Notes: a model not told the origin generated them from the letters alone. DNA of 64,000 nt from an uncultured Lachnospiraceae bacterium (GCA_910577275.1 CAJTMW010000002.1:62001-126000); one strand, 5' to 3'. Shown: positions 16,303 through 25,626, counted from the first letter of the stretch. Program-made: numbers and translations.

Positions 16303-17631
16303 ATGGAAAATATCTATCATGTGAAAAAGCTGGAAAATATCGGGGAAATCAAGGTGCAGGTGCCGGGCTCTAAAAGTATCACGAACCGCGCGCTGCTTCT
16401 GGCTGCCCTTTCCGGTGAAAAATGCAGACTGCGGGGCGTCCTTTTTTCCGACGATTCAAGAGCCTTTCTGGAGAGCCTGATTCGGCTGGGATTCCAGGTA
16501 GATATTAACGAAGAAGAAAAGGAAGTAACCGTCCGGGGAACGGGAGGAAAAATACCGGATACCCACGGGAAAATTAATGTGAGAAGCGCCGGAACCGCCG
16601 CAAGGTTTTTGACGGTGATGCTGGCACTGGCAGGGGGAGAATACGAGCTTGACGCATCCCCTCAGATGTGCCGCCGTCCCATGGAGCCCCTTCTTCATAT
16701 TTTGCAGGAGGCGGGCGTCCGGTTTGCCTTTCAGGGAGAGGAGGGGCACTTTCCTTTTACCATGAGTTCGCCGGCGGGAGGCTTTGCGCGGGAGAATGCA
16801 GAAGAATTTTCCTTAAATGAAGTGAAAATAGACACAGGGGTGAGCAGTCAGTTCGCAAGCGCGCTGCTGATGGCGGGAGTATTGCTTCCGGGCGGCCTTA
16901 CGGTGACCCTTGAAGGGGCGCGGGCGGAAAGTCCCTACATTAACATGACCATTGCCATGATGAAGCAGTTTGGCATAGAAGTAAGGCGGGAGGGCAGGAG
17001 CTGCCATGTCCCCCATAAAGAGCTATTCGGCTGTAAGGAATACCGGATAGAGCCGGATGTTTCCGGGGCCTGTTATTTTTACGCCATGGCGCCGCTTTTA
17101 AAAACAGATGTTATCGTAAAGGATGTGCATGAAAATTCCCTTCAGGGCGATATCCGCTTTCTGGATATTCTGGAAAGTATGGGATGCCAGAGGAAGGATA
17201 CCGACGAGGGGATTCGGATATCGGGGAGCCACCTTTCGGAATATCCGGGAATAGACGTTTCCATGAGGGATTTTTCGGACCAGACCATGACGCTGGCGGC
17301 GCTTGCGCCTTTTGCAAAAGGGCCTGTTCTTATCAGGGATGTGGGCCACATACGGCTGCAGGAGTCTGACAGAATCGCGGCCATTTTAACGGAGCTTGGC
17401 CGGATGGGAATTTCCTGCGAGGAAGCGCCGGAGTGCGGCGGGATTCGCATTTTTCCGGGGGAGGTTATGGAAGCGGAGACGGAGACCTATGAGGACCACA
17501 GGATGGCCATGGCTTTTACCCTTATCGGTCTGAAAACAGGGAAGATTGCCATTAAGAATCCGGGATGCTGCCGGAAAACCTTTGAGAATTATTTTGAGTT
17601 GATAGAGACGCTGTATGAACAGGGAAAGTAG
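16303..17631 (+). CDS. aroA: 3-phosphoshikimate 1-carboxyvinyltransferase (EPSP synthase)
   Basis: A protein of 442 residues that joins phosphoenolpyruvate to shikimate 3-phosphate. Hallmarks are GSKSITNRALLLAAL at about 22-36, SAGTAARFLTVMLAL for the PEP site, RRPMEPLL, DRIAAILTELGRMG and the C-terminal DHRMAMAF. The loop SAGTAAR has Ala where many class I enzymes have Met or Gly, which is common in class II-like Firmicute enzymes. It is followed five bases later by hflX, with no terminator between, so the two are co-transcribed. The other shikimate genes in view lie at the window start. Confidence 0.95.
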   Translation: MENIYHVKKLENIGEIKVQVPGSKSITNRALLLAALSGEKCRLRGVLFSDDSRAFLESLIRLGFQVDINEEEKEVTVRGTGGKIPDTHGKINVRSAGTAARFLTVMLALAGGEYELDASPQMCRRPMEPLLHILQEAGVRFAFQGEEGHFPFTMSSPAGGFARENAEEFSLNEVKIDTGVSSQFASALLMAGVLLPGGLTVTLEGARAESPYINMTIAMMKQFGIEVRREGRSCHVPHKELFGCKEYRIEPDVSGACYFYAMAPLLKTDVIVKDVHENSLQGDIRFLDILESMGCQRKDTDEGIRISGSHLSEYPGIDVSMRDFSDQTMTLAALAPFAKGPVLIRDVGHIRLQESDRIAAILTELGRMGISCEEAPECGGIRIFPGEVMEAETETYEDHRMAMAFTLIGLKTGKIAIKNPGCCRKTFENYFELIETLYEQGK

Positions 17632-17636
17632 TAAAA

Positions 17637-18953
17637 ATGGAAGAAGTTTATGAAAAGGTTCTGATAGTGGGGGCGGACTTCGGTACGGACAGGGAAGCCT
17701 TCGAACGTTCCATGAAGGAAATGGAAAGCCTGGCAAAGGCCTGCTTTATGGAGCCGGTTGGGGTGATTACCCAGAGAATGGAGAGCATGCATAAAGGGCT
17801 GTATATCGGACCCGGCAAGGTCGGCGAGGTTCGGGAGGCGGCCGGGCTTTTAGAGGCGGAGCTGGTGATTTTTGACGACTCCCTTACGCCCTCTCAGCTT
17901 CGGAATCTGCAAAAGGAGCTGGAAAAGCCGGTGATGGACAGAACGGCTCTTATTCTGGATATTTTTGAGAGAAGGGCGAGAACAAGGGAGGCCAGGCTGC
18001 AGGTGGAATCCGCAAAGCTGAAATACCTTCTGCCAAGGCTTGTGGGAATGCACGGCGCCATGACAAGACAGGGCGGCACCAGCGGCAGCATGAGCAGCAG
18101 AGGCGCCGGGGAAAAGAAGCTTGAGCTTGACAGAAGAAGAATCGAGCACAGGATTGCGGAGCTTTCAAGGGAGCTGAAAGCGGTTTCCAGAGAGCGGAAG
18201 GTGCAGCGGCAGAAAAGAGAAGGAGACAGAATTCCGCTGGTGGCGCTGGTGGGCTATACCAACGCGGGCAAATCCACGATTATGAACGCCATGCTTGACG
18301 CCTATATGCAGAGGGAAGAAAAGAAGGTACTGGAAAAGGATATGCTTTTTGCAACCCTTGACACCACCGTGCGGAGGATAAATACGGGGAATAACAAAGA
18401 CTTTTTGCTGTCGGATACGGTGGGATTCATCCATAAGCTCCCCCACGACCTGGTGGAAGCCTTTCATTCCACTTTGGAGGAGGTGGAAAACGCGGATTTG
18501 CTTCTTCATGTGGTGGACTATTCCGATTCCCATTACCGGGAACAGGCAAAAACCACAAGGGAAACTCTGCAGAAATTAAATGCCGGCGCCATTCCTGCAA
18601 TTACGGTGTACAATAAGTCTGATAAATGCGGGGAAGAAGCTGTTTATCCAAGGAGAGTAGGCGAGGATAAAATCTATATTTCCGCGAAGGACGAATCTTC
18701 CTTAAAAATGCTGACGGAGATGATTTTGGAGCGCGTTTACGAGGACTATCTTTCGGCGGAGTTTCTGATACCTTATGATAAGGGACAGCTGATTTCGTAT
18801 TTTTCGCAGAAGGCCCATGTCCTTAGCAGAAAGTATGAGGAGGAGGGAATACGGCTGAAGGTGAAATGCCATAAGGCGGATAAGGAGAAATATGCAAAAT
18901 ATCTGCGAACGCCGGAGCAGGAAAATGGCGTGGGTGGCATATCCCGGCGGTAA
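17637..18953 (+). CDS. hflX: GTPase HflX
   Basis: A protein of 438 residues, normal length. An N-terminal HflX domain contains GLYIGPGKVGE and a glycine-rich linker TRQGGTSGSMSSRG. The G domain then has GYTNAGKST, DTVGFIHKLPHDLVEAFHSTLEEV and NKSDKC. HflX binds the 50S subunit and splits stalled or hibernating ribosomes. The start lies five bases after aroA. The last 14 codons have been duplicated in the DNA just past the stop codon. Confidence 0.95.
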   Translation: MEEVYEKVLIVGADFGTDREAFERSMKEMESLAKACFMEPVGVITQRMESMHKGLYIGPGKVGEVREAAGLLEAELVIFDDSLTPSQLRNLQKELEKPVMDRTALILDIFERRARTREARLQVESAKLKYLLPRLVGMHGAMTRQGGTSGSMSSRGAGEKKLELDRRRIEHRIAELSRELKAVSRERKVQRQKREGDRIPLVALVGYTNAGKSTIMNAMLDAYMQREEKKVLEKDMLFATLDTTVRRINTGNNKDFLLSDTVGFIHKLPHDLVEAFHSTLEEVENADLLLHVVDYSDSHYREQAKTTRETLQKLNAGAIPAITVYNKSDKCGEEAVYPRRVGEDKIYISAKDESSLKMLTEMILERVYEDYLSAEFLIPYDKGQLISYFSQKAHVLSRKYEEEGIRLKVKCHKADKEKYAKYLRTPEQENGVGGISRR

Positions 18954-18999
18954 GCGCAGCAGGAAAATGGCGCGGGTGGCATATCCCGGCGGTAAGCAC
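18916..18999 (+). repeat. 42-bp tandem duplication at the end of hflX
   Basis: Two 42-base units (18916-18957 and 18958-18999) differ at two positions. Each begins AGCAGGAAAATGGCG and ends CCCGGCGGTAAGC. The stop codon of hflX lies in the first unit, so the second is untranslated. Confidence 0.9.
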
Positions 19000-19071
19000 A
19001 GTAAGATAAAGGCGCGGCAAAGCCGTGCGTGTCAGCGTGTAAACGCGAAAAAATAAGAGGGATAAATCGGT

Positions 19072-19782
19072 ATGGAAAAGGAACGTTTAAATAAATATCT
19101 TGCTTCCTGCGGCATATGCTCCCGCAGGGAGGCTGACCGGCTCATAGAAAAGGGCCGTGTGCTGGTAAACGGTGAAAAGGCAGCAATGGGAATGCAGGTA
19201 AGCGACGACGATGAGATTACCGTGAATGGCAGGCCGGTTTGCGGGAAAAATAATAAGGTGGTGCTGGCATACTATAAGCCGTCCGGTGTGACCTGCACGG
19301 AGAAGGACAGATTTGCCGAAAAGACCATTGCCAGCCAGGTGAAATATCCGGTTCGCGTCACATATGCCGGGAGGCTTGATAAGGATTCCGAAGGGCTTTT
19401 GCTGCTTTCCAACGACGGGGATTTGATTCATGCCATGATGCAGGGAAGCGCAGGACATGAAAAGGAATATACGGTTCGGGTGAACAGGGAAGTGACGGAT
19501 GAATTCGTGGAAAAAATGCAGGCCGGAATTTATCTGTCGGAGCTTGACATTACAACAAAGCCCTGTAAAATCAGAAAAACAGGAAGGACTACCTTTCAGA
19601 TAATTTTAACGCAGGGCGTCAACAGACAAATTAAAAGAATGGTAAAAGAACTTGGATATCACGTGTTATTTATTAAAAGAGTCCGGGTGGTAAATATTCA
19701 GCTCGGGAGTCTTAAGCCGGGACAGTACCGTCCGCTCTCCGCGGAGGAGCGCGGGGAGCTGTACCGGATTGTGGGGGTATAG
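19072..19782 (+). CDS. RluF-like 23S rRNA pseudouridine synthase
   Basis: A protein of 236 residues. The S4 RNA-binding domain comes first (ERLNKYLASCGICSRREADR). The RsuA/RluB/E/F catalytic domain follows, with the catalytic aspartate in AGRLDKDSEGLLLLSNDG, then HEKEYTV and GVNRQIKRM. DKDSEGL and the TDEF segment after HEKEYTVRVNREV resemble RluF, which modifies U2604 of 23S rRNA, more than RluB; this finer assignment is an inference. The stop is one base before the ligA start, so translation is coupled. Confidence 0.85.
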   Translation: MEKERLNKYLASCGICSRREADRLIEKGRVLVNGEKAAMGMQVSDDDEITVNGRPVCGKNNKVVLAYYKPSGVTCTEKDRFAEKTIASQVKYPVRVTYAGRLDKDSEGLLLLSNDGDLIHAMMQGSAGHEKEYTVRVNREVTDEFVEKMQAGIYLSELDITTKPCKIRKTGRTTFQIILTQGVNRQIKRMVKELGYHVLFIKRVRVVNIQLGSLKPGQYRPLSAEERGELYRIVGV

Positions 19783-19783
19783 A

Positions 19784-21745
19784 ATGGAAGATTATAAAAT
19801 CAGATGCAAAGAGCTGGTGAGGCGGCTCAACGAGGCCTCGGAGGCATATTATAGCGGCGGGGAAGAAATCATGTCCAATTACGAATGGGACGCCATGTTC
19901 GACGAGCTTCTTTCGCTGGAAGCGGAGACGGGATACGTGCTGCCGGACAGCCCCACCCAGAATACCGGCTATGAGGAGAATAACGGAGAGCGGGAGGCTC
20001 ACGAGTTTCCGGCCCTTTCCCTGGCAAAGACAAAGCAGGTTTTCGAGCTGATAAAATGGGCGGAGGAAAGGGAGGTCTGGCTTTCCTGGAAGCTGGACGG
20101 CCTTACGCTGGTGCTCACCTATGACGGAGGAAAGCTTACCAGAATCCTCACCCGCGGAAACGGCGTGACCGGAACCAATATCACTTATCTGAAAAACTCC
20201 ATAAAGGGCTTTCCGCTGAAAATCAAGTATAAAGGCCATCTGGTGGTTCGCGGGGAGGCGGTGATTTCCTATTCGGATTTTGCCCTGATTAACGATACCA
20301 TTGAGGATGACGATGAAAAATACGCCAATCCCCGCAATCTGGCTTCCGGCACCCTGAGCCTTGACGATGCGGAAAAGGTGAAGGAGAGGCGGGTGCATTT
20401 CCATGCCTTTACGCTGGTTTATCTTGAGGATAACATCGTATCCTGGGGGGAGCGGATGGATTTCCTTGAAAGGGAAGGATTTACGGTGGTTGACAGGGAA
20501 AAGACGGACGCGGCGGGGATTGCCGATGTGGTGGAACGCTGGACAAAAAGGGTGGAGAACGGAGAGATGGATTTGCCGGTGGACGGTCTGGTTATCTGCT
20601 ATGACGATACCGACTACGCCGCCTCGGGGAGCGTTACCGGACATCATGCCGCAAAGGCCGGCTATGCCTTTAAATGGCAGGATGTGTCCGCCCTCTCAAA
20701 GCTTTTATATGTGGAATGGTCCTGCGCGGCGTCCACGATATCGCCGGTGGCCGTATTTGAACCCGTCCAGCTGGAGGGAACCACCGTATCCAGAGCGTCC
20801 CTCTGCAATATCAGCGAGATGGAGCGGCTGGGAATCGGAGAAACCTGCACTCTGGAAGTGATTAAGGCCAACAAAATTATTCCCAAGTGTATTGCGGTAA
20901 AGGAAGCCTCCGGCACCTTTACCATACCCGAAAAGTGCCCGGTCTGCGGCGCGCAGACGGAAATCCGCACGAGCCCGAAAAGCAAAACCAGAACCCTTCA
21001 CTGTACGAACCCCGACTGCAGCGCAAAGCATGTGAAGAAATTCACCCGGTTTGTGAGTAAGACGGGAATGGATATCGACGGTCTTTCCATTCAGACCATG
21101 CTGAAATTTATGAACGAGGGATTTCTGAAAGAATTTCAGGATATCTACCATCTTTCCGAGCATGCGGAGGAAATCAGGCAGATGGAAGGCTTTGGGGAAA
21201 AATCCTGTGAGAATATGATGAAGGCTATCGAAAAGAGCCGTCAGGCAAATCCGGTGAATTTCATTTACGCCCTGTGCATTCCCATGATGGGAATCGACGC
21301 GGGAAAGAAGATTATTGCCGACGGCGGCTTCGAGGGCTTTTTAGAGCGCCTTGAACAGAAAAAGGGCTTCGAGGACATCGACGGCATCGGCCCCGAAAAA
21401 TCCGGTTCCGCCCTTTTGTGGTATGAAAACGACAAAAACCGGCTCTCCCTTGAAGCCCTTTTAAAAGAGGTTACAATCGAAAAGATAGCAGGAAAGCCGG
21501 ACGTTGGGGGAAAATGCGCGGGACTGACCTTCGTTATCACCGGCGAGGTTCATCATTATAAAAACAGAGACGAATTCAAGGCCTATGTGGAAGCCTCAGG
21601 CGGAAAGGTGACGGGAAGCGTTACCTCAAAGACCAGCTATCTGGTGAATAACGACACCGCTTCCGCATCCTCCAAGAACCGGAAGGCAAAGGAGCTTGGA
21701 ATTCCCATTATCTCCGAGGAGGAATTTTTAAGCCGTTTCGGCTGA
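19784..21745 (+). CDS. ligA: NAD-dependent DNA ligase
   Basis: A protein of 653 residues that seals nicks using NAD. The N-terminal Ia and adenylation domains lead to the KxDG site SWKLDGL, with lysine 103 as the adenylated residue. An OB fold follows, then a four-cysteine zinc finger (CPVCG, then CTNPDC), helix-hairpin-helix repeats and a C-terminal BRCT domain (GLTFVITGEVHHYKNRDEF). The usual TRGDG is TRGNG here, and HxxPMLSL is HEFPALSL, so this is a divergent type; related sequences occur in other Lachnospiraceae. The last codons run into a short tandem repeat. ATG 19784 follows the upstream stop by one base. Confidence 0.9.
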   Translation: MEDYKIRCKELVRRLNEASEAYYSGGEEIMSNYEWDAMFDELLSLEAETGYVLPDSPTQNTGYEENNGEREAHEFPALSLAKTKQVFELIKWAEEREVWLSWKLDGLTLVLTYDGGKLTRILTRGNGVTGTNITYLKNSIKGFPLKIKYKGHLVVRGEAVISYSDFALINDTIEDDDEKYANPRNLASGTLSLDDAEKVKERRVHFHAFTLVYLEDNIVSWGERMDFLEREGFTVVDREKTDAAGIADVVERWTKRVENGEMDLPVDGLVICYDDTDYAASGSVTGHHAAKAGYAFKWQDVSALSKLLYVEWSCAASTISPVAVFEPVQLEGTTVSRASLCNISEMERLGIGETCTLEVIKANKIIPKCIAVKEASGTFTIPEKCPVCGAQTEIRTSPKSKTRTLHCTNPDCSAKHVKKFTRFVSKTGMDIDGLSIQTMLKFMNEGFLKEFQDIYHLSEHAEEIRQMEGFGEKSCENMMKAIEKSRQANPVNFIYALCIPMMGIDAGKKIIADGGFEGFLERLEQKKGFEDIDGIGPEKSGSALLWYENDKNRLSLEALLKEVTIEKIAGKPDVGGKCAGLTFVITGEVHHYKNRDEFKAYVEASGGKVTGSVTSKTSYLVNNDTASASSKNRKAKELGIPIISEEEFLSRFG

Positions 21746-21803
21746 GCTGTTTCGGCTGAGCTGTTTTGGCTGAGCCGCTTGCTTCGGGTGAGGGGATTTT
21801 TCC

Positions 21804-21857
21804 CTCGCGGTATTCGTTAAATGGACGCAAGCAGTCGTCTGGCTCGTTGACTGCCTA
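21804..21857 (-). repeat. Palindromic intergenic element, degenerate inverted copy
   Basis: On the minus strand it ends CATTTAACGAATACCGCGAG, matching the 3' half of the element at 5258, and starts near GTCAACGAGCCAGACGAC. The inner hairpin has decayed. It is preceded by three copies of a 14-base unit GTTTCGGCTGAGCT at the end of ligA (about 21735-21776). Confidence 0.55.
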
Positions 21858-21914
21858 AGGGCGGATACCGAATAATCGATATAGATAAAAAGAAACAGAA
21901 ATGAGGACAGAAAC

Positions 21915-22820
21915 ATGCCAATCAAAGTACAAAGCGATTTGCCGGCAAAGGAAATTCTGGAAAATGAAAATATATTTGTGATGGACGAATACCGGGCCCT
22001 GCATCAGGATATCCGTTCACTGGAAATCTGCATTTTAAACCTGATGCCCATAAAGGAGGATACAGAACTGCAGCTTGCCCGCGTACTCTCAAATACGCCC
22101 CTCCAGATTGACGTGACCTTCATGAAGATGAACAGCCACGTTTCCCTGAATACGCCCATTCAGCATCTAAACAGATTTTACAATACCTTCGATGAATTGA
22201 AGCACAGGAAGTTTGACGGGCTTATAATCACCGGCGCGCCGGTGGAGCAGATTCCCTTCGAGGAGGTGGACTACTGGGAGGAGCTGTGCGAAATTATGGA
22301 GTGGACGAAAAGCCACGTTACCTCCACGCTCCACATCTGCTGGGGGGCGCAGGCGGGGCTCTACTACCATTTCGGGATTAAGAAAGTGCTTCTTGCCCAA
22401 AAGCTTTTCGGCGTTTTTAAACATCGGGTGATGAACCGTAAGATTCCCCTTGTCAGGGGCTTTGACGATTATTTCATGATACCCCACAGCAGGCATACGG
22501 CGGTAAACAGCGAGGATATCCATAACAACAAAGAGCTGATTGTCCTGGCCGAGTCGGAGAAAGCGGGCGTGCTTCTGTGCATGACGAAAAACGGAGAGCA
22601 GATTTTTGTGACAGGCCACCCGGAATACGACAGATACACCCTCCACAATGAATATATGAGGGATAAAAATAAGGGGCTGCCCATTGCGCTCCCTGAAAAT
22701 TATTACCCCGATGACGATGATACCCGAAAGCCGGATTTACAGTGGCGTTCTCACAGCAATAACCTGTATTCCAACTGGCTCAATTATTACGTGTATCAGG
22801 CGACGGCGTATGAGTTGTGA
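21915..22820 (+). CDS. metA: Homoserine O-acyltransferase (probably acetyl-CoA dependent)
   Basis: A protein of 301 residues of the MetA family, which activates homoserine for methionine synthesis. The catalytic cysteine is in HICWGAQAGLYY. The His-Glu pair is in TGHPEYDRYTL. The segment ITGAPVEQIPFEEVDYW carries glutamate where E. coli MetA has glycine. In Bacillus cereus that glutamate directs the enzyme to acetyl-CoA, so O-acetylhomoserine is the expected product despite the common succinyltransferase name. No SAM riboswitch or T-box lies in the 169 bases upstream. Confidence 0.93.
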   Translation: MPIKVQSDLPAKEILENENIFVMDEYRALHQDIRSLEICILNLMPIKEDTELQLARVLSNTPLQIDVTFMKMNSHVSLNTPIQHLNRFYNTFDELKHRKFDGLIITGAPVEQIPFEEVDYWEELCEIMEWTKSHVTSTLHICWGAQAGLYYHFGIKKVLLAQKLFGVFKHRVMNRKIPLVRGFDDYFMIPHSRHTAVNSEDIHNNKELIVLAESEKAGVLLCMTKNGEQIFVTGHPEYDRYTLHNEYMRDKNKGLPIALPENYYPDDDDTRKPDLQWRSHSNNLYSNWLNYYVYQATAYEL

Positions 22821-22926
22821 GAAAACGGTGGGGAATCTGAAAACAGGTTCCCGGCTCTGTTTTACCAATTAAAATATACACTGACTGAAATCGATAAGAG
22901 ACCGGAAAGAAAGGGAACCACAGGAT

Positions 22927-22986
22927 ATGGGACGTTATCTTAATGTAACGACAAAAGGCTTTCAGCTTATTATAACAGTGAAGTAG
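22927..22986 (+). pseudogene. Possible remnant of an AAA-ATPase-like/PD-(D/E)XK gene
   Basis: A 19-codon frame, MGRYLNVTTKGFQLIITVK, resembles the start of the family whose intact member begins MGSYVNRGNGSF at 55641. Nothing beyond it matches. It may be a decayed 5' end or a chance match. Confidence 0.25.
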
Positions 22987-22987
22987 A

Positions 22988-23012
22988 ACAAAGGGGCTGA
23001 ATAAACAGCCCC
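22988..23012 (-). terminator. Terminator of the minus-strand gene at 23030
   Basis: GGGGCTG and CAGCCCC form a 7-bp stem with a six-base loop. On the minus strand it is followed by TTTGTT, 18 bases past the stop codon. Confidence 0.75.
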
Positions 23013-23029
23013 GACACAAAACCGAAAAA

Positions 23030-23449
23030 TCAACATTTATTCAATCCAAGCCTTTCCCATTCTTCGCACTTCCTGCGTATCGGCTCCGGAAATTCAATAT
23101 CCACCTCATCATACAGCCGCTGCGCCTGATTCACACGGGCAAACAAAACCGTCACGATGCAATCCTCACGGTTGATAAATTTATCTTCATTTAATATGAA
23201 AATAATACCATTTTTCGTCACACAATGCAGTTCAATACCATCTTCATGGTTTTTATCAACCCGGAAAATCCTGTCAAATGGCGCCTGTCTGCCATCTGTT
23301 TTATTATATTTGAGGGCTTTGTCAAACCGTGCGGCTCGTTTGGCAGAAGCATGAGTTGTAAAATCATAGGTTTTTATCAGTATATAAATATCAATATCCT
23401 CATCAAAAAGTTCCACACTCTTAAAATTTGAATTTTCTTTAATGTTCAT
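23030..23449 (-). CDS. Hypothetical protein, AT-rich gene
   Basis: A soluble protein of 139 residues that I cannot assign to a family with confidence. The middle reads FTTHASAKRAARFDKAL, and the C-terminal half has a CVTKNGIIFIL strand, then CIVTVLFARVNQAQRLY. That order (HA-x-x-R, later a TVL strand) recalls small DUF4258/BrnT-like folds, but this is a weak hint only. Base composition is richer in A and T than in its neighbours, which suggests later arrival. GAGGAGG lies eight bases before the start and a terminator follows. Confidence 0.6.
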   Translation of the reverse strand: MNIKENSNFKSVELFDEDIDIYILIKTYDFTTHASAKRAARFDKALKYNKTDGRQAPFDRIFRVDKNHEDGIELHCVTKNGIIFILNEDKFINREDCIVTVLFARVNQAQRLYDEVDIEFPEPIRRKCEEWERLGLNKC

Positions 23450-23641
23450 AGAATGGTCCTCCTCACCGCTAACTAAAAATTCAATCCTGTTGCTCCGCCA
23501 TCGTTTTTGCAGGGCATCTGGAATTTGCTTATTTTATTATATCATGTACTGTTTATTTTTCCTACCCTGTAAAAGAATTTGAGTTTCCTCATTTTATTAC
23601 TTCAGGGAAAATTGATTTCCGAAATATTACCGTCAGCCCTA

Positions 23642-23670
23642 TATACAGACGAGCTTTCATACCGTATACT
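23642..23670 (+). promoter_or_regulatory. Possible promoter of the prepilin peptidase gene
   Basis: TATACA at 23642-23647 and TATACT at 23665-23670 are 17 bases apart. They lie in a 313-base gene-free stretch (23450-23762) between divergent genes. The rest of that stretch is AT-rich. On the minus strand it contains a TATAAT box for the gene at 23449, and GAAAATTGATTTCC near 23608, which also occurs near 48.6 and 52.7 kb. Confidence 0.4.
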
Positions 23671-23762
23671 GAAACAGGGTGTGTGCCCCTGTCACGTAGC
23701 GGTGTCTGTCCGGCAGGCTGCGGCGGTCTGGTGAGGTTTAAAGCGGGTGAAAGAAAGGAAAA

Positions 23763-24551
23763 ATGAATTTGATTGCAGTATTTTCAGGACTTTTGTGGCT
23801 GATTCGATTTGCCATGGGAGCCTGTGTATTCAGCTTTTTCAATGTAGTGATATATCGTCTCCCGAAAGGGGAGAGTGTGGTGCGGGGGCGGAGCTATTGT
23901 CCCTCCTGCGGAAAGGCTCTGACGGCGAAAGAGCTGATTCCCTGCGTCAGTTATCTGATACAGGGGAGAAAATGCCGCGGGTGCGGCGGGCGGATTTCAG
24001 TCAGGTATTTTCTTGTGGAGTTTGCGGGAGGTATTTTCTTTAACTTCTGCGGTTCTTATTTTGGATACGGAGCGTGGGGGCTTTTGTCCTTAAAGGGGAT
24101 TTTTGCATTTCTCTACCTTGGGATTTTAACCATGGTAGCGTTTATCGACCGGGATACAAGGATTATTTATAATCGTTTTCATATAATGATTGGATTGCTT
24201 GGGCTGACCGCCCTGCGGCTGTTTCCCGGGCGTGGTATTTGGGACAGGCTAATCGGAGCTGCGGCGGTATCGGTGCCGATGCTGCTTCTTGCGCTTGTCA
24301 TTGAGGGAGCCTTTGGCGGCGGGGATATCAAGCTGATGGCGGTAAGCGGCTTTCTGCTTGGATGGAAGGCCGTTCTGGCGGCGATGTTTATCGGGCTTTT
24401 GGCAGGCGGGGGTTACTGCGTGTGGATGCTTGCCGGAAAGAAGCTTTCCCGTAAGGATGCTTTTGCCTTCGGGCCTTTTCTTGCGCTGGGGCTTGGCATT
24501 GCGTTTTTCTGGGGGGATTTGCTGGTACTGTGGTATCTGTCCATTTTGTGA
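23763..24551 (+). CDS. Prepilin peptidase (A24 family)
   Basis: A membrane protein of 262 residues. The N-terminal methyltransferase-type domain carries the zinc cysteine tetrad CPSCG and CRGCG. The peptidase part has its two catalytic aspartates in AFIDRDTRII and GGGDIKLMA, with about seven membrane segments. It cleaves and usually N-methylates type IV prepilins or competence pseudopilins. No pilin or secretion genes adjoin, so its substrates are encoded elsewhere. AAAGAAAGG precedes the start. Confidence 0.9.
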   Translation: MNLIAVFSGLLWLIRFAMGACVFSFFNVVIYRLPKGESVVRGRSYCPSCGKALTAKELIPCVSYLIQGRKCRGCGGRISVRYFLVEFAGGIFFNFCGSYFGYGAWGLLSLKGIFAFLYLGILTMVAFIDRDTRIIYNRFHIMIGLLGLTALRLFPGRGIWDRLIGAAAVSVPMLLLALVIEGAFGGGDIKLMAVSGFLLGWKAVLAAMFIGLLAGGGYCVWMLAGKKLSRKDAFAFGPFLALGLGIAFFWGDLLVLWYLSIL

Positions 24552-24637
24552 CGGGCGAATTTTTTGGGGGAGCTGGGAGGATTGTTTTTTACAGCAGATT
24601 TTTGATTTGCGGCGGGTAGCGTGGACGGAAAAAATCG

Positions 24638-24666
24638 TTGCCCCCGGGCTTTTGATATGGTATGAT
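24638..24666 (+). promoter_or_regulatory. Promoter of the pantothenate/CoA cluster
   Basis: TTGCCC at 24638-24643, 17 bases, then TATGAT at 24661-24666 with an extended TGG before it, the same -10 form as at tRNA-Arg. Confidence 0.65.
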
Positions 24667-24716
24667 TACACCGTATTGTATCTCGGAAAGAGAATAATAA
24701 CAGGAGGAACCGCACC

Positions 24717-25538
24717 ATGAAAAATGAAAGAACCTATGAGCTTGTGCTCACGGCACTGTTTACGGCTATTATTGTGATAATGGCATTCACCCCCCTGGGG
24801 TATATTCCGCTGGTGGTAATCAACGCAACGGTAATCCATATTCCCGTTATCCTTGGAGCCTTGTTTTTAGGACCGAAAAAGGGGGCGTTTCTGGGATTTG
24901 TCTTTGGCCTGACAAGCCTGATTAACAACACCTTTAAGGCGGCTACGGCGTCGGCCTTTGTCTTTTCACCGGTTCTGGCGGCAAATGTCATCGGCGTATC
25001 CGGCGTTTTCAAGAGTCTTTATATCTGCTTCGTGCCGAGAATTTTAGTCGGAGTCATTCCCTGGTTTGTGTACATCCTGATTCGCAGGCTGCTGAAAAGC
25101 GAACAGAAAGTATGGCGTATCCTGATTAACGCGGCGATATCGGTTATCTTTTTATTTTCGGTTAAAGCGTTTGTGGATAATCTGACAAAGGGGAATGGAA
25201 GCGGCATGGCGGGAACTTTGGCAGGAATTATTACGGGCGTTATTTTATTTATTTTCCTGACGGCGACCGCATGGAAAAAGACCTCCGCAAGCATTGCCCT
25301 TGCCTATGCGGGAGTGACGGGGGCGTTTACCAATACCCTGTTTGTCATGAGCGGTATTTATATTCTGTATAAGGACGCCTATGCGCAGGCGCTGGGGATT
25401 GCCGGAGATACGGTAATCGACGTTATCATGGGAATTGTCAGCTTTAACGGAATTGTGGAGGCAGCGGTGGCGGCAATTCTGATTGCGGGCGTGGGACTGG
25501 CCCTTATGCAGGTAAAGCCTGTGAAGGAATGGAAGTGA
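24717..25538 (+). CDS. ECF transporter S component, probably pantothenate (PanT-like)
   Basis: A membrane protein of 273 residues with about six segments. It begins with ELVLTALFTAIIVIMAFTPL and VINATVIHIPVILGALFLGP, the pattern of PF12822 S components that bind a vitamin and dock on a shared EcfAAT module. The following two genes, coaX and coaBC, use pantothenate and its product, so pantothenate is the most likely ligand; this rests on context. EcfA and EcfT are not in the window. GGAGGA before the ATG supports the start. Confidence 0.8.
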   Translation: MKNERTYELVLTALFTAIIVIMAFTPLGYIPLVVINATVIHIPVILGALFLGPKKGAFLGFVFGLTSLINNTFKAATASAFVFSPVLAANVIGVSGVFKSLYICFVPRILVGVIPWFVYILIRRLLKSEQKVWRILINAAISVIFLFSVKAFVDNLTKGNGSGMAGTLAGIITGVILFIFLTATAWKKTSASIALAYAGVTGAFTNTLFVMSGIYILYKDAYAQALGIAGDTVIDVIMGIVSFNGIVEAAVAAILIAGVGLALMQVKPVKEWK

Positions 25539-25626
25539 GAAAAGCCGGACAGAGACTGTCATATCAGATAGAAGAAAAATATTGAAAGTAAAAGTAGTGA
25601 GAGAAAGAAGGAAACGGGGAGAAACA

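Noticed and set aside
21746..21914. SAM riboswitch or T-box upstream of metA
   Set aside because: No SAM-I core or T-box sequence was found; the space holds a degenerate repeat element and a 14-base tandem unit.
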